From Apricaphanius iberus (taxonomy: Eukaryota; Chordata; Actinopteri; Cyprinodontiformes; Aphaniidae): a stretch of 64,000 bases of DNA. The notes under the pieces are model-generated. The model did no database searches and was not told where the DNA came from. It saw nothing but the letters and a program-made list of their open reading frames with translations. The position numbers and the translations under genes are program-made. Of the stretch, positions 49,762 through 61,654 are shown piece after piece. How positions within the stretch are numbered: the stretch's first letter is position 1; each line of letters begins with the position of its first letter. The stretch covers positions 2,356,001 to 2,420,000 of the forward strand of contig JAPXFQ010000256.1 in NCBI GenBank assembly GCA_028564705.1. Reading direction: 5' to 3'.

Positions 49762-51120
49762 ATGCATCATATTAAAGGGACTCTAAGGAAGTTTGAACGC
49801 AAATAAATGTATAGAGCTGCAACAGTTCTTCCTCATACATAATCCAGCAATGTCCTGGTCAGTAAAAAGAGCCCTGGGCAGTAGGAACATGTTTTAGGCT
49901 GCCTGTCTGTCGTACTCACAGCTGAGAATTGTTTAGCTAATTTGTTGGGATTATGAGAAAAAAAAGTTCTAACTTTACCGGAGTATCTAAACTTTATAGA
50001 ACTATGTCGCTAACCTGAAAACATGTATATATTATTGACTGTCATTTGTAAACGTGTACACATTACGGTTGGAGCGGTAAAAGTGTCTCTGTTGTTTTAG
50101 TTTTAGGAAGGTCAGTTCATCGAGGCTCCACAGCCATCTACAGCAGCGTTTGGAGGGACCTATACCACAGTTCAGTCACTGCAGGGGAGTCTGATAGGTA
50201 ATTATGAAGTAAACAAAATGCAACTCCTGTTCCTGGTTGTTGTTCTCCTCATTACAAAAAATAAATAGGTTCCTGTGTGATGAACAGTTACCCTGTTTTT
50301 GTAATTTATGTAGGCTATAGGCTTTTTTTTATGTGTAGCATCAACTCAATGGATCAACAGGATGAAGCTTTAGATGATCCAATAGTTTCGAAAACAAGTG
50401 TATAAGTAACAAATTATTCTCTCTGAAATTCTATCTGTATATGCCAGTATGTATTGTCATATTTTGCTCCAATATTATTATATTCTGCTGTTTTTATGAC
50501 CAGAATTAAGTTGGATGGAAAAGGAGCTTTAGACCGTCATGATTTAAAATTATTTATCTCCAATCTCATATGTTTTATAATTAGGATTTTTTTTCTTGTA
50601 ATTTTTCTAAAATAATTTACTGGACACAAAAAAAAAAAGAGAATGAACACCAAGACCGTTTGTAGTTTTTGCTCTGGCTGAAATTAGAACAATGTTGCCC
50701 CAATAATAGCATCTGTATGGTTGCATGATCCCTTCAACAAAATTAAATATCACTATGGTGGATTTTATTTGCTCTACAGACATTGCAGTTTTTATTTTGT
50801 TTGTCTCTTTGCAGGACCACTTCTGAGCTTGAGTCTTCCCAGAAAAAAAACATCTTGATGTACACGGGGAAACGCTTTGCATTCTCATATGGCGTCTATA
50901 AAGCCAGGACATTCCTTGCTGCATTCGACTACAAACACCATAACCACCTTCCACTGCATGTGAACAGCTCTCAGCTCTGCCGGGGGACTCCAAAAAAGAA
51001 GCATTCAGCCAGATGACCCCAGGGCCCTGGGTCCTGTCTCCAGGATCATCCCTCCTCCTACAGCTGAATTGGTGCTGACACCACAATGCAGAGGAGAGAT
51101 AATGATGATAACCAAATGTC

Positions 51121-51155
51121 CATTGTCTTCCACCAAATTTTGGTGGAAGACAATG
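51121..51155. repeat. Perfect 35-base palindrome
   Basis: Arms of 17 bases (CATTGTCTTCCACCAAA and its exact complement) are separated by one T. Perfect arms in otherwise drifting DNA suggest recent origin or a selected hairpin. It lies in the unexplained interior of the Harbinger element. Confidence 0.95.
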
Positions 51156-51954
51156 ACATAATTCTAATTTCTTTATTTCATCCTTTTCCAGGACTTGATA
51201 AGTGATCCCCTAGCAAAAGCTGATAACATTCTAAGCTAAACACAGCAAATTTATGTATGTAATTATGGCAAATACAAATATGCAAAAATGTTTGGCTACA
51301 ATAAAAGTAAAAATAAATAGTATTTCTGAGTTGGTCATGAGTTTCATGTTGGTTTCTGTGGAACGGAACTTCTTTAAAACCAACGTAAACCACAAATGGG
51401 TCGGGGTTTTTGTCCCTGATCCTCCATACACAGCATGAAGAAAATCACAAGCTGATTGTCTGGGCCAAGACGTCCATGTTGCTAAATACTCTAGTCAGAG
51501 TAACGATACTCCCGGTTACCAGATCCAGATTCTTGGCTGTCACGCAGAGCCACCACGTCACTCAACGTCGGCCGAGCCTAACGCAAGATTCCTTCATCCA
51601 AGAAGAACAAGTTAAAAGGAGCACGTCTGCTCAGACACCCTTCTGGATCCTGTCTACAGTACTTATTTTCCAGGTCTGAGGGCATCAGTCGGCAAATGCA
51701 GCAGGTGTACCGAGCTCGCTGACCCTGGTGTCCCTCTACCTGCTCCTCTCTCTGCTCTCCTCCGAAACTTGTGAATAATCAGTTGGACTGGATTCCTCAA
51801 AAGAAACATAAGAAGGTTTACAGGTTAATGTGATGAAATGCATGTTTTATATAAACTTAACTGAAACAAGGCATAAAGTGTTTTGGTCAGAGTTTCGCGT
51901 TTACAATGAAAAAAACAATGTTGCTAATACTTTACCTTGATGCAAAATACAAAC

Positions 51955-52090
51955 AAATGTGGGTAGAGTACACAAAAGTTGTACTCAAGTAATTATAGCA
52001 GTACCTTTACTTGAGTAAAAGTAGCTGTCAAAAATGCTACTCAGTGAAAAAGGTTTTGGTAAAAAAGTAGCTTGTGTACTGTGTAACATC
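51955..52090. repeat. ACTCAAGTA/TACTTGAGTA-rich repeat
   Basis: The stretch GGGTAGAGTACACAAAAGTT followed by alternating ACTCAAGTAA and CTTGAGTAAAAGTA phrases resembles a dispersed fish repeat rich in this motif. A further TACTCAAGTAA sits near 52509. The ends of the element are not clear. Confidence 0.45.
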
Positions 52091-53051
52091 TGCTTTTAAA
52101 ATATCAAACACCTAAGCACAAAATTCTTGGTAAATTCAGGTATTTCATATAGAGTAAAATAAAACAAAATAAAATGATTACAAAAAAAATAGTTTTTAGC
52201 AGAGGAAACCCTTCTCAAAGTAATTTGTTGAAATATAAAACTAATGCAGTAGGTATTAATATATCTTACAAGATAAAATGTACTTCCAGTGACCATTTAC
52301 AGCGTTTACTGTATATTCACTTGACCTCAAATTGAAAAAAAAAAGCTCATCATTCAGATTACATTAAAAATTATATGTAGAAACAGGAGCTTTCCTGTAA
52401 CAGAGTGTAGCTCCGTGTTTGGTTTATTTTGGGTTAAAATATGTTTGCTTTTCATTCTGTGAAGCATCTAAAATTTTACTAAAGTTGGATTAGCAATGCT
52501 TCATTATTTTACTCAAGTAATATATAAATAAAAAACAGAATAATAAAATACATTAACATTTGTTTTATATTTGTAATTTTTTCATAAAAAAATTAAATCA
52601 GGTGATTTATTAATCAACATGATTAATTAATTTATCTTTATTATTTGGCTTCGTACTTGATTCACTTTGCTACAAATTTTCCAACGTATCATATCCTAGA
52701 AATACACTACAATTGATTTGGTATAAATATCTTCCATCACATTTATTACCTCAGTCGAAGTTATGCGTGCAAAGCTGTAAATTGTCGAGTATAGAGCTAA
52801 CTAAGTTGTTTATGATCGCTTGCGAGTGCACATACAACATGCACGCCTCATGCACGAGCTTATCGTTAAGACTGCAGTTACGCGTTTGGCCTGATGGGGC
52901 AATCGCGAGCACAAAATTTCAAACTTCCCTAGAGTCCCATTAAGGGAGTGATTGCAAGTAGGCGGTAAAAAATTAGGCTGTCTAATGAGCACGTCACTCA
53001 CATCTTAAATAGACACCCCCACTACCGTGAAAAGCACCTCGTGAACTGAAA

Positions 53052-53334
53052 ATGAGTGGCGAGAAAAGGACAAGGAAACCTAACTGGTCACAGGACCAAT
53101 TATTACTACTGACACAGTTGGTACTGGAGAGGAGGGCGGTCCTCAAAGAGCGAATAGGAGCCGGGATTACGAATAAGAAGAAAAGGGAGGCATGGGTGGA
53201 AATTAGCAGAAACATAAATGCATCTTATCCAGCGGCGTCTGGAACGTCAGAAGATTGTGAGAAGAGATTGTATTCTCTACAGTCCCAGTGTTGGCTCGAG
53301 ATCGCCTCTTATAAAAAGGATGCTGCTGCAACAG
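53052..53334 (+). CDS. Harbinger Myb/SANT-like DNA-binding protein, exon 1
   Basis: The frame starts MSGEKRTRKPNWSQDQLLLL and continues with TNKKKREAWVEI (residues 40-51) and EDCEKR (67-72). This is the trihelix Myb/SANT-like domain of the second protein of Harbinger transposons, related to vertebrate NAIF1. In known Harbingers this protein binds the transposon ends and brings the transposase to them. The start ATG is the first in frame and is preceded by an upstream region matching the element. The frame stays open to 53474, but GT at 53335-53336 (ACAG then GTAGGC) looks like a splice donor, and residues after it lose resemblance. No second exon identified. Domain intact over about 94 residues; expression unknown. 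Confidence 0.8.
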
Positions 53335-54204
53335 GTAGGCAATGTCTGTCATATAGGCATCCCTACATGTTGCATAAAATGGAAGATGTGCACGTTTTCT
53401 TCTTTGTGCACCCCCGGCATACCTGCAATCGGCATGAAATTGGCTTTAATTCAATGCAGTTGCTGGATGTCTAATGGGAAACCGATGAATTGTTGGATAA
53501 TGTGTGGTCGACAGAGCGCTTTAAGAGTTTGGTGGATTGATCGGCTGATAGATGGTTGTGATATACCCAAGTTGTTCGCTGTGCAAAGTTGCTGTGGCTA
53601 AATATCTTAGTTTCGCTAAACATTTAATTTCTGGACTGATCGGATTGTTACGTTTAGTTGGAGACGTGATTGCATCCCGCACCATATCTGCAATAAACTA
53701 TTTAGTTGGTATCCTTTGGTTAATTCCGAATCATCCAGTGTCCAACATATTGCGTCTGGCTGCAGCCATTTTGGGAGTCTTTGTGAATAGGTCTTAGGGA
53801 GTTAGGAGTCCTCTTGACTTCTTTTAAGGACTCCCAGACTTAGGAGCTACTTTTAGGCCTAAAAGTGGTTGTGAATTACTTTTATCTTAAGAAAATGAGA
53901 GTCCTAAATTTAAGAGTGACACGCCCACATTTTTTAGGAGTTACTCCTAAATTCGGCAGTTAGGACCTACTTTTAGCCCTAAGATTGTTTGTGAATACAG
54001 CCCCAGATTACTACAGAACTGTGACATCAGAATTGTATTTTATTTTCAACATAAGGGGGCATCGTAACATCTGATTTTCAATTGAAATTAATAGCACTTT
54101 TAAAACATTTTATCAAAGATTCTATGAATCAGAAGTTATGATGGTAAAAAGTGTAGTTTTTAAGCTCACCTCACTTACCAAAGCTACCACTGGAGGCTAC
54201 AGAG

Positions 54205-56060
54205 TTGCTCAGGCAACCAAAAACATTGGAAGAGCTCACCAAAGCTATTAAATCAATAATTACAGGCAGATCACCAGGCCTTCATGGTATCCTGCCAGAG
54301 CTATACTGTGTATTCTGGCCTCAGCTGGCTCCTTTGCTTCTGAATATGATCAATTTCTCAATCCATAATGGGTCCTTCACTGATAATGCTAATACTGGAA
54401 TCATTTCTCTCCTATTAAAAAAAGATAAAACATTGATGGAATGTTCCTCCTACAGGCCTCTTACTCTTTTAAATACTGATCTTAAGATAGATTAATGAGA
54501 ATATTCACAGGCTTTTCACAGACTTACTGATCTTAAGGCTTTTGCAAAGGTGTTAGCTACAGGATTAGAGCAATACATGATACTTTTGGTCCATCAGGAT
54601 CAGACTGGGCACATCAACTCAAGGTTAGCACCAGATAATTTACGCAGACCTCTTCATATCATAGATGCCTCTTCAAAGTCCTTAAATCAGAAGTTCACTC
54701 TTGATGCCGAGAAGGTATTCGATCGGTTAGAATGGAGTTACCTATGGTCTGTACTGGAACACATGGGCTTCAGTGATGGTTTCATTTCAATGATTCAAAC
54801 TCTTTATGCCAATCCCAGTGCAGTGGTAATAACAGGCATTACAGGCACCAGTGATGGTGTATAATGGTCCTCATATCTCGCTGTTTGCAGATGATATTCT
54901 CATATACACAAGCAATCCATCAGAATCTACCCCCTTTATTCTTAATGTATTTAAACAATTTGTAAATAGTTCTGGTAATGGGGTTAATTGAACCAAGTCA
55001 GCGGGGATGCTATTAGGTGGATCCACAGAGGTTGCAACCCTTCTTAATATTCCTATTATCAACACTTTTAGATATCTGGGAGTTGTTCTACATCCCAAGC
55101 TGTAGAAAATAATTGAGGATAACTATTACCCTACTTTGCAACCCATAACTACTGATTTGCAGAGATGGAGTTTACCCCCAATGTCTTTTCAAGCTTGTTT
55201 TTTCTGTTATAAAAATTAATATTCTTAATTTATTAAGTTCTGTGTTGCCTTTAGATCCACCATAGGGCTTTTGGAAGAAACTGCATACTCTTGTAAACAA
55301 ATGTTTATGGAATGGTAGGAAGCCTAGGGTGAAAGCCTCCACATTATACAGGTTCAGACCAGCAGGTGGCATTGGTCTCCCTAACTTTGAATTGTAACTT
55401 TCATGGTGTACAGCTTTATATCCGCTTGTTTTGTAGTTTAAAACCGACAATCCAGTGTCATGAAGGCGAATTTTAGAAAATCTAATTAAACTCTATAGAA
55501 TGTCATGTTTTTTGTACTCTAACAGTCCACAAGAGGTAATCAGAAGAGATAATGGTCGCCTTATTTCTCATCTTGTGTTTGTCTGGAAAAAAGACAGTCT
55601 ATTAATTGAAAAGGGTTGATGAATTCTACCTACAGTCTCCCATTTTTCATAATTATGCACTTTTAATTAACAAAAAGCCTATATCATTCGACCCGTGGCA
55701 ATGTAAAGGGACCCATACTCTCAGCAATACCATAGGGCAAAATGGCCTAAGAGATTTTAAATATCTAAAAACATCTTTCAATCTACCTAGCACAACCTTT
55801 TATTTATATTTACAATTAAGAGCTGCTATGCGCGCCCAAGGCTTCTCTATCACACTCCAAGATTGCTTTAAATTAACAACACTTCTAGTTTAAACTTAGC
55901 CATTAAAGATCTTCTATTATTAGACGGTTTTAGAGCTGCAAAAAAAATGATTGTATGTCGTTGGAAAACAACTGAAGCTCTGATGGAATGGCTTACATCA
56001 TATAGAGAAATTGGGCAGTTAGCGCTTTCTGCAGCATGTACATTCAGCAAAAGCTGAAAA
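54205..56060 (+). pseudogene. L1-type reverse transcriptase pseudogene
   Basis: Successive frames give, in order, [50 protein letters not shown] with the first catalytic Asp, then LFADDILIYT at about 54881-54910 with the Asp pair intact. After the DGV codons near 54860 there is a loss of about 20-30 codons before FADD. Further on, TFRYLGVVLHPKL and a C-terminal RPAGGIGLPNFEL-like block (around 55355-55395) match the L1 tail. At least four stops or frameshifts occur. No endonuclease. An old, inactive copy. Confidence 0.85.
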
Positions 56061-56129
56061 TATAACTAGTTGAACAAACTTGTTTGAACAACATCAAAAT
56101 TATTTCCCATAACATGTAAGGCCTACTCT

Positions 56130-56135
<6 letters not shown>

Positions 56136-56160
<25 letters not shown>
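56136..56160. repeat. (TA)n microsatellite
   Basis: About twelve TA units in the 3' part of the L1 fossil. Confidence 0.9.
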
Positions 56161-56250
56161 CTGTGACATGTTTTCAGATGGGGAGAACTAGCCTCTGAGG
56201 AATATTGGAATGTATATCTGTGCTTGATTGTATATTTATATATTAGTATT

Positions 56251-57107
56251 TAGGGGTACCACGATCTCAATCTTGTATCGAAATCGCTCGAAATTAAATT
56301 ACGATATTGCGCATCGAAATCCAAAAGAGGATCGCGATCACCTCGACCTTCTATGTTTACTGTGCGTCGCACTAGGGACTCAGTGGCAACAGTTAGCAGG
56401 CGACTGTCTATTTACTCAGATTTCCTCATCACAAAGAACCCCACATTGCATTTTCCTTAACAAGTTATCTCACTAGTTCTCATACAACTCCCAACAACAC
56501 CTGGTAACATATTAACTGCCTGTATCACACCGCCCGGGATCAAAGCACACGTCTATAGGGCATTTTAGCTGACACTAGCAAGTAGCTATTGGCTAAACTA
56601 ACGCTCGACCACGGCCAGGATAGATGAAGCAGTGGGAGCAGAGCTAAAGCCACTCCTACTCTTAAATCACCAGTGAGGAAATTTTCAGTGCCTGTCAAGT
56701 TAAGCCCACATTCGCGTTGAAGACAACAGGACCACTGTTAGCTGCATTTTTCTTGGTCCTATGAGCTATTTGGCGTATTGTGTCAGTCGTTCTGCAGTAA
56801 TTATTAAGAGTTACTAGATGGCAGCCACTCTCTGTTTCTAACAATTTTTTAAACAAGACTGCTACACTTTTACTGTAAATAAGTTATTAAAAGTTTACCA
56901 TTATTACCTAAAGGGATACATCACATAATAAAAATTGCATAAATTTTGTCTTTTAAAATAAGATTTACTGTACAAAATATATGCATAAACCAAATTATTG
57001 TAGACTAGACATAGGGCTCTGTACTGTAAAATAATAATAAAAAAATAATCCAGAATCAAATCATGACCCTAAAATCGAACCGAATTTGGAGAATCGTGAC
57101 CCCTCTA
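56251..57107. mobile_element. hAT element, complete non-autonomous copy
   Basis: The left end TAGGGGTACCACGATCTC pairs with the inverse of the right end, TAGAGGGGTCACGATTCTCC. Flanks TTAGTATT (56243-56250) and ATTGTATT (57108-57115) agree at six of eight. ATCG-rich strings sit just inside both ends. The 857-bp interior lines up with 30099-30832. No transposase frame. Confidence 0.82.
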
Positions 57108-57146
57108 ATTGTATTTGATAGTATATTTTAAGACCTGGATAGTGGA

Positions 57147-57173
57147 TTGTGCAAGTGTATTACACTTGCACAA
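57147..57173. repeat. Perfect 27-base palindrome near the L1 3' end
   Basis: Arms TTGTGCAAGTGTA and its complement of 13 bases, separated by one T. It sits immediately before an AATAAA, which suggests a 3' stem-loop of the LINE RNA. Confidence 0.85.
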
Positions 57174-57366
57174 ATAAAAAATTGATTAAAAGAATTTGTG
57201 GTTTCTATTTTATTGCATATTTATCTATTCATTGTGTTCTTTTATATTTGGTAGTTATTAATTTCTTCAGTAGTCTTACTGTCTTATTTTTCTTCTTTTG
57301 TAAATAAATTATTGCATTTTGGAAAGTCGTTGTTTGTCAAGTTTATACATTCATAGTAATATGCTG

Positions 57367-57416
57367 TTCAATGAACGTATATAGTTCAGCCTTCAATGAA
57401 CGTCTATAGTTCAGCC
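57367..57416. repeat. 25-bp tandem duplication
   Basis: Units 57367-57391 and 57392-57416 differ at one base (CGTATAT versus CGTCTAT) and are followed by a partial third unit, TTCA. Confidence 0.92.
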
Positions 57417-58067
57417 TTCACTTTGGGCCAACAGACCGCACAAAACAGGCTGAGGCTGATCTATCAACACGGAGAATAGACAAAGAAGTAGGAGTGATTT
57501 ACCAAGCGTAAAAATGTTTGCGCCGGCTATTTTGGCGTCTATTTCTAGCACTTCTGAAAAGCATGTCTTAGTTTTGTGCTACCACATTCAACATAAGTTT
57601 ATTATGGGCACAAAAAAATGTGTCCACATTAGAGGGTAACACGGGAATCAATTGTCGCTCCCGTCCCGTCTTGATCCCGAAAAAATACTCCCGTCACGTC
57701 CCGATCACGTGACAGCCCCCCCCAAAAAAATCTTGTCCCGAAAAAATCCAGAGAGAAAGACTCCCGTCCCGCCCCGAATCCCGTAGAATAGTAATTTACC
57801 TCCTATGGCGCTCGCTCCCCCTGCCCCTTTTAAACCATAGTGTAGCACAGTATCAAAGATCATCTATTTAGCTTTATCTGCCATCTTTAACCATATCCTG
57901 CATTCTTGTTGTTTGGCCACCTTACCACGTCATGAATGGACTCGTTTCGTCTGACTACCAAACTATTAAGATACACGCATTTTCAGTCGGATATCATATG
58001 CGTACCAGTTTATCCAGGTGGTGTAGAAACAACGTAGCAGTTTAAGTTTTGGTGCGTGCAGTGTAGT

Positions 58068-58833
58068 AAAAGTCCCCAAAGTCAGGACACAGACTCATGG
58101 TGAGGCGTCTTTCCATTATTATGGCCCTCACCTCTGGAACAGGCTGCCAGAGGACCTCAGGGCCGCAGAGAACGTTAATGTTTTTAAGAGCAGGCTCAAG
58201 ACTCACCTTTTTAGCTTAGCCTTTAACTAATTATTATTTATTAATATATTTTTAATCGCTCAGCATGTTTTACCTGATTTAATTTTTAGTTTAGCTTTTA
58301 ACTGTTTATTTATTAATCTGCTTTGCATTTTTATTATTTGTTTTACACTTATTGTTTTATACTTTATATACTTTATATTTTATTAACTTTATATTTTAAT
58401 GTATTTTAATCTTTCTTGCCAGTGTTTCCTCTCTGGGGGGCCCCTGCATCGGGGGCGGTGGTCGGCTGTGGCTGCCTGGGTGCCCCCCAGGTAGCGCTTG
58501 GGTGGAGGTGGGGGTACCAGCCCTCCCTCCTCTGGGCGCCCTGGGTCGGAGCCTTGGCTGCTGCTGTTGATCTGCTGCTGCTGATGCAGATGGCTCCCAT
58601 GATGGCATTTCCTGGCTCATCTGTACTCAGCCCGCTTTTTGTAGCTTCTAAGTGTGTGTGTGAGTGAGTATGGCTGATGGGTTGGGTTGGGAGGGGGTTG
58701 TATTTGCACTGATGATTTTATTTTTGAAGGGGGGGGTTGTGGGGTTATTTTGAATCTGTAAAGCACTTTGAGTAACTTTCCTTTTTTTGAAAAGCGCTTT
58801 ATAAATAAAGTTTGATTTGATTTGATTTGATTT
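58068..58833 (+). mobile_element. 5'-truncated L2-type LINE nested in hAT
   Basis: This is the same subfamily and extent as 23160-23940. Here the coding end is in frame: THGEASFHYYGPHLWNRLPE, then DLRAAENVNVFKSRLKTHLF and SLAFN, then a stop. The 3' region ends GTAAAGCACTTTGAG, then AAAGCGCTTTATAAATAAAG, then five TTTGA units. It is cleaner than the 23-kb copy and younger than the hAT that it interrupts. Confidence 0.92.
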
Positions 58834-58947
58834 AGTAGACCCGATGGAATTGCATTTTGCAGCGGAGTTCATAACCACACATATTGGCACCGCATCGCAG
58901 TGTCATTTTATAAAGCTAATTCCCTGATAACTGACAAGATAAATGTA

Positions 58948-58955
<8 letters not shown>

Positions 58956-58992
<37 letters not shown>
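58956..58992. repeat. (TA)n microsatellite
   Basis: About eighteen TA units inside the hAT element. Confidence 0.92.
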
Positions 58993-58997
<5 letters not shown>

Positions 58998-59145
58998 TCT
59001 GGTTTCCCGTCCGATCCCGTGAATTATTTCCTGTCCCATCCCGATCACGTTACCAACAGTGAAATTGACTCCCGTCCCGCGGGAATCCTGCAAGAATCAC
59101 GTGACTCATGGGAATCCCGAAAAATTGTCACCCTCTAGTCCACAT

Positions 59146-61650
59146 ACAATATAACCTAAAAGTAATTAACACTCTAATGGCCATAAACCTGATAATTATG
59201 TCAATATTTACCTGTTTGTCCCCCAAAGACACATCATAACGCTCTCATACCACTCTCATCATGTCTCCATCTGGTGAAGATGCGCTGAGCGCACATGATC
59301 CTCATAGTGGTCAACTTTCCTGGAGTCCAATTAATAAAATATAGTAATCATATACAATACCAAATTGATAATTGGCATTATATGACATTTTAAAAACAAA
59401 ACTCAGACATACTGCAGTTTTAATCAATCTAACCATGGAATACGATGTGTGCATGCAGCAGAGAGCAGAGCATGTACACCGCATGAATTAAATTTATTAC
59501 TGACAAACAAAAAACAGAATTCACAGCATTTTAACCTAATAGTAATTAATTTTGTAACAGCCTAGGAACTGATACATATGTCGTCCCTCCCTCCTTTTTT
59601 TGTGCCAAGACACATCATGGATCCATGCGGATTATTTTTCATCTCTAGCCGTGGTGCAGCTCGCTTTAGCGGCCGCAAACTCGAATACTGCTGCTTGGGT
59701 CTGTTAAGAATTGCTCACCAGCAACACCAAAGACTTTTTGCTGTCCCGTCCCCCTACAGATCGGAAGTGGAATTGTCCATTACTGCTGTCGTAAATAATT
59801 ACGCCTACCGTCGCGTCACACGTTTGTTTGGAGGCTAACCTGGACCGGCTTTGTAAATAACGATGTCCAGTGACAAGAAGAATATGTTGCATGACTTTAT
59901 GAAAGTATGAAAATGAAATAAAGCATAATGACATCGTTTACCATTTATTTTTGTCTGAAACTGACATACTTTTGAAACTGTCTAGAATTAGCGAGATAGG
60001 TTTACACAAGGATGAAAAAAAAACCTATATATTGCCTAACAGTTTAGGATGTAATATCCATTTGCATTGTCTGTGAAAATCTGGAGAATGTTATTGTAAA
60101 AAAGGTTCAGAGACCGATTAGTGGCTGCATTGTTACAGTATTATTGGAATAGTTGGCTAAATCTACAACTTTATGTTCCATGTTACTTTTTTTGTTTGAC
60201 TAAAGTTCTAAATTACGATTCATGCCTACAAGTATTTGAACCTCATGCAATTACCGTAATAAGTTCATAATTTATTTCAGGATTCCTCTCCTTCCTCAAT
60301 GTATTGTACACAGATCTATGCACATTGTTGGGGGAAAAAAAAGATTATTACTTATAAGTCCAGCAGCAACAAAGCCAAGCAACCATCAGTATCGCATCTT
60401 GTACTCTCCCTCAACTCTCTCCGAATGAAAGCCGATCCAATGTTCACTCTATTTTGAGCTCTTTCTCTATCATGCTCCCGTTTTCTTTTCTTCCCCTACT
60501 CCGACATACCCTTCCTTTTCTTTGCAGGCTCAGTTATGATTAGAATTATTCAAGCTACCTGGTGCTAGGTATCTTCCATTTATATGTACCTGCTGAGTAT
60601 GCTCCACCCAGAGAGCCTTGCAGGATGCTCACCGACCTTTTTTTGTGAAGCCTTAAGTCGCATTTGTAGTCTCATTTGAACTACAAAACCGTTACCCGAC
60701 GACCCAAACTTACATAGTATGTTTACGGATGATAGAGGGCCTCAAAGCGAATGTGGAAGACCCGTTTCACCCTGTTATGAGTTTATGAACCACTGAATCG
60801 AGTTCGGAAACATTATTTTAAGGTTAAAAAAAATATTTGGTGTTGCATTAACATAGATCCCGACTTGTCAGGTACTGCTCTGTATATAATAATTTTCCAT
60901 AAGTTTTTCATCTTATTGATTGCCATAAGTGATCCTTCATAACTATTCATAGCCAAATAGTTGCATCCTTCTGCATCCATAACAATAGTCTCATGAACAC
61001 ATCATAATCTCCAGTTTTTCCACAGAACATTCCTCAGAACATTGTAGATTTCAGAAGAAACAGTGTTGGTGCTCAAAAATGACAATTAAAGCACTTAAAC
61101 AAAAATGATTCATAATCATAATTCATAATCGAGGACATTGTAGTGCCAGGTAAGCAGTTAAATATTTTCTTTTCACTTTGTTATTTTATCTAAAGCTAGC
61201 CAAACCCGGTTAGGGCAACTACGTATTAAATTTGCACTACTAATTTCTCATTGTGTATTTAGATGAAATCTGCAAAAAAAAGCGGTGGAAGATGTTGAGG
61301 GACATGTATGTCAAGTAGAGGAGAAAGGATAAAGAGACAAAGATGACTGGAGGAGAGGGAGGGAAAAGGCTGAAAAAATAGAGAATTAGAGAAATCCCTG
61401 TCTGCCCACTGACGAACTGACGTGATGCACTGATGCACCGACGCGGAATACAAAGTGCGGAAGCAGCTAGGTCTAATTTTAGTGTATCAAATTTTGTCTG
61501 TTTGAGCGATTTGATCCCTGGATGTGCCGGCTGGTGTGAACGCGGCATTAGTGTGCAAAAGCTCCATATACAGTTCTCGCCTGAAAAGCACCATTAAACT
61601 CATTGAATGATGCTGAATATTAGTAATCTCTGACCCAGGTCTGTTGTGTT
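59146..61650. other. DNA without a recognisable gene; degenerate direct repeat
   Basis: Bases 59153-59241 and 59535-59618 share an ordered set of short matches (CCTAA-AGTAATTAA, ATGTC, AAGACACATCAT). The match extends leftward if the hAT is removed, since 57590-57629 plus 59146 onward resembles 59490-59540. Frames near 59.58 and 61.24 kb carry no family motif. Confidence 0.4.
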
Positions 61651-61654
61651 TTAA

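Larger units (their letters stand above)
49233..54004 (+). mobile_element. PIF/Harbinger-like transposon with foreign interior
   Basis: The left end GGGGCTGTATTCACAAA is inverted exactly at the right end (TTTGTGAATACAGCCCC up to 54004). Both ends continue for about 200 bases with repeated TTAGGAGT/ACTCCTAA and CTACTTTTA motifs. The Myb/SANT gene near the right end is a Harbinger hallmark. The transposase gene expected in an autonomous copy was not found. The 3 kb between about 49.8 and 52.7 kb looks unrelated and includes other insertions. No clear 3-bp TWA duplication is seen at the edges. Confidence 0.82.
54190..57180 (+). mobile_element. L1-clade LINE fossil, interrupted by a hAT
   Basis: Contains an ORF2 remnant (54205-56060), a TA microsatellite (56136-56160), and, beyond the hAT at 56251-57107, a short A-rich end with AATAAA near 57173. 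The endonuclease half is missing. The hAT splits the 3' region. Confidence 0.78.
57630..59137. mobile_element. hAT element with CCCGTCCCG arrays, split by an L2
   Basis: The tips TAGAGGGTAACA and, inverted, TAGAGGGTGACA match at eleven of twelve bases. A perfect 8-bp duplication GTCCACAT lies at 57622-57629 and 59138-59145. Both subterminal regions (57650-57790 and 58998-59120) carry many copies of CCCGTCCCG, TCCCGATC or ATCACGTGA, which in hAT elements would be transposase-binding repeats. The interior holds the L2 fragment at 58068-58833 and a TA array. No transposase frame is left. Confidence 0.92.

Noticed and set aside
50607..51086. 159-codon minus-strand frame inside the Harbinger
   Set aside because: No match to Harbinger transposase motifs, and it overlaps other frames without better support.
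58396..58667. Proline/alanine-rich frames on both strands
   Set aside because: They lie in the 3' untranslated region of the L2 fragment.
59578..59838. 86-codon frame with somewhat higher GC
   Set aside because: No recognisable domain; part of the degenerate repeat around 59.5 kb.
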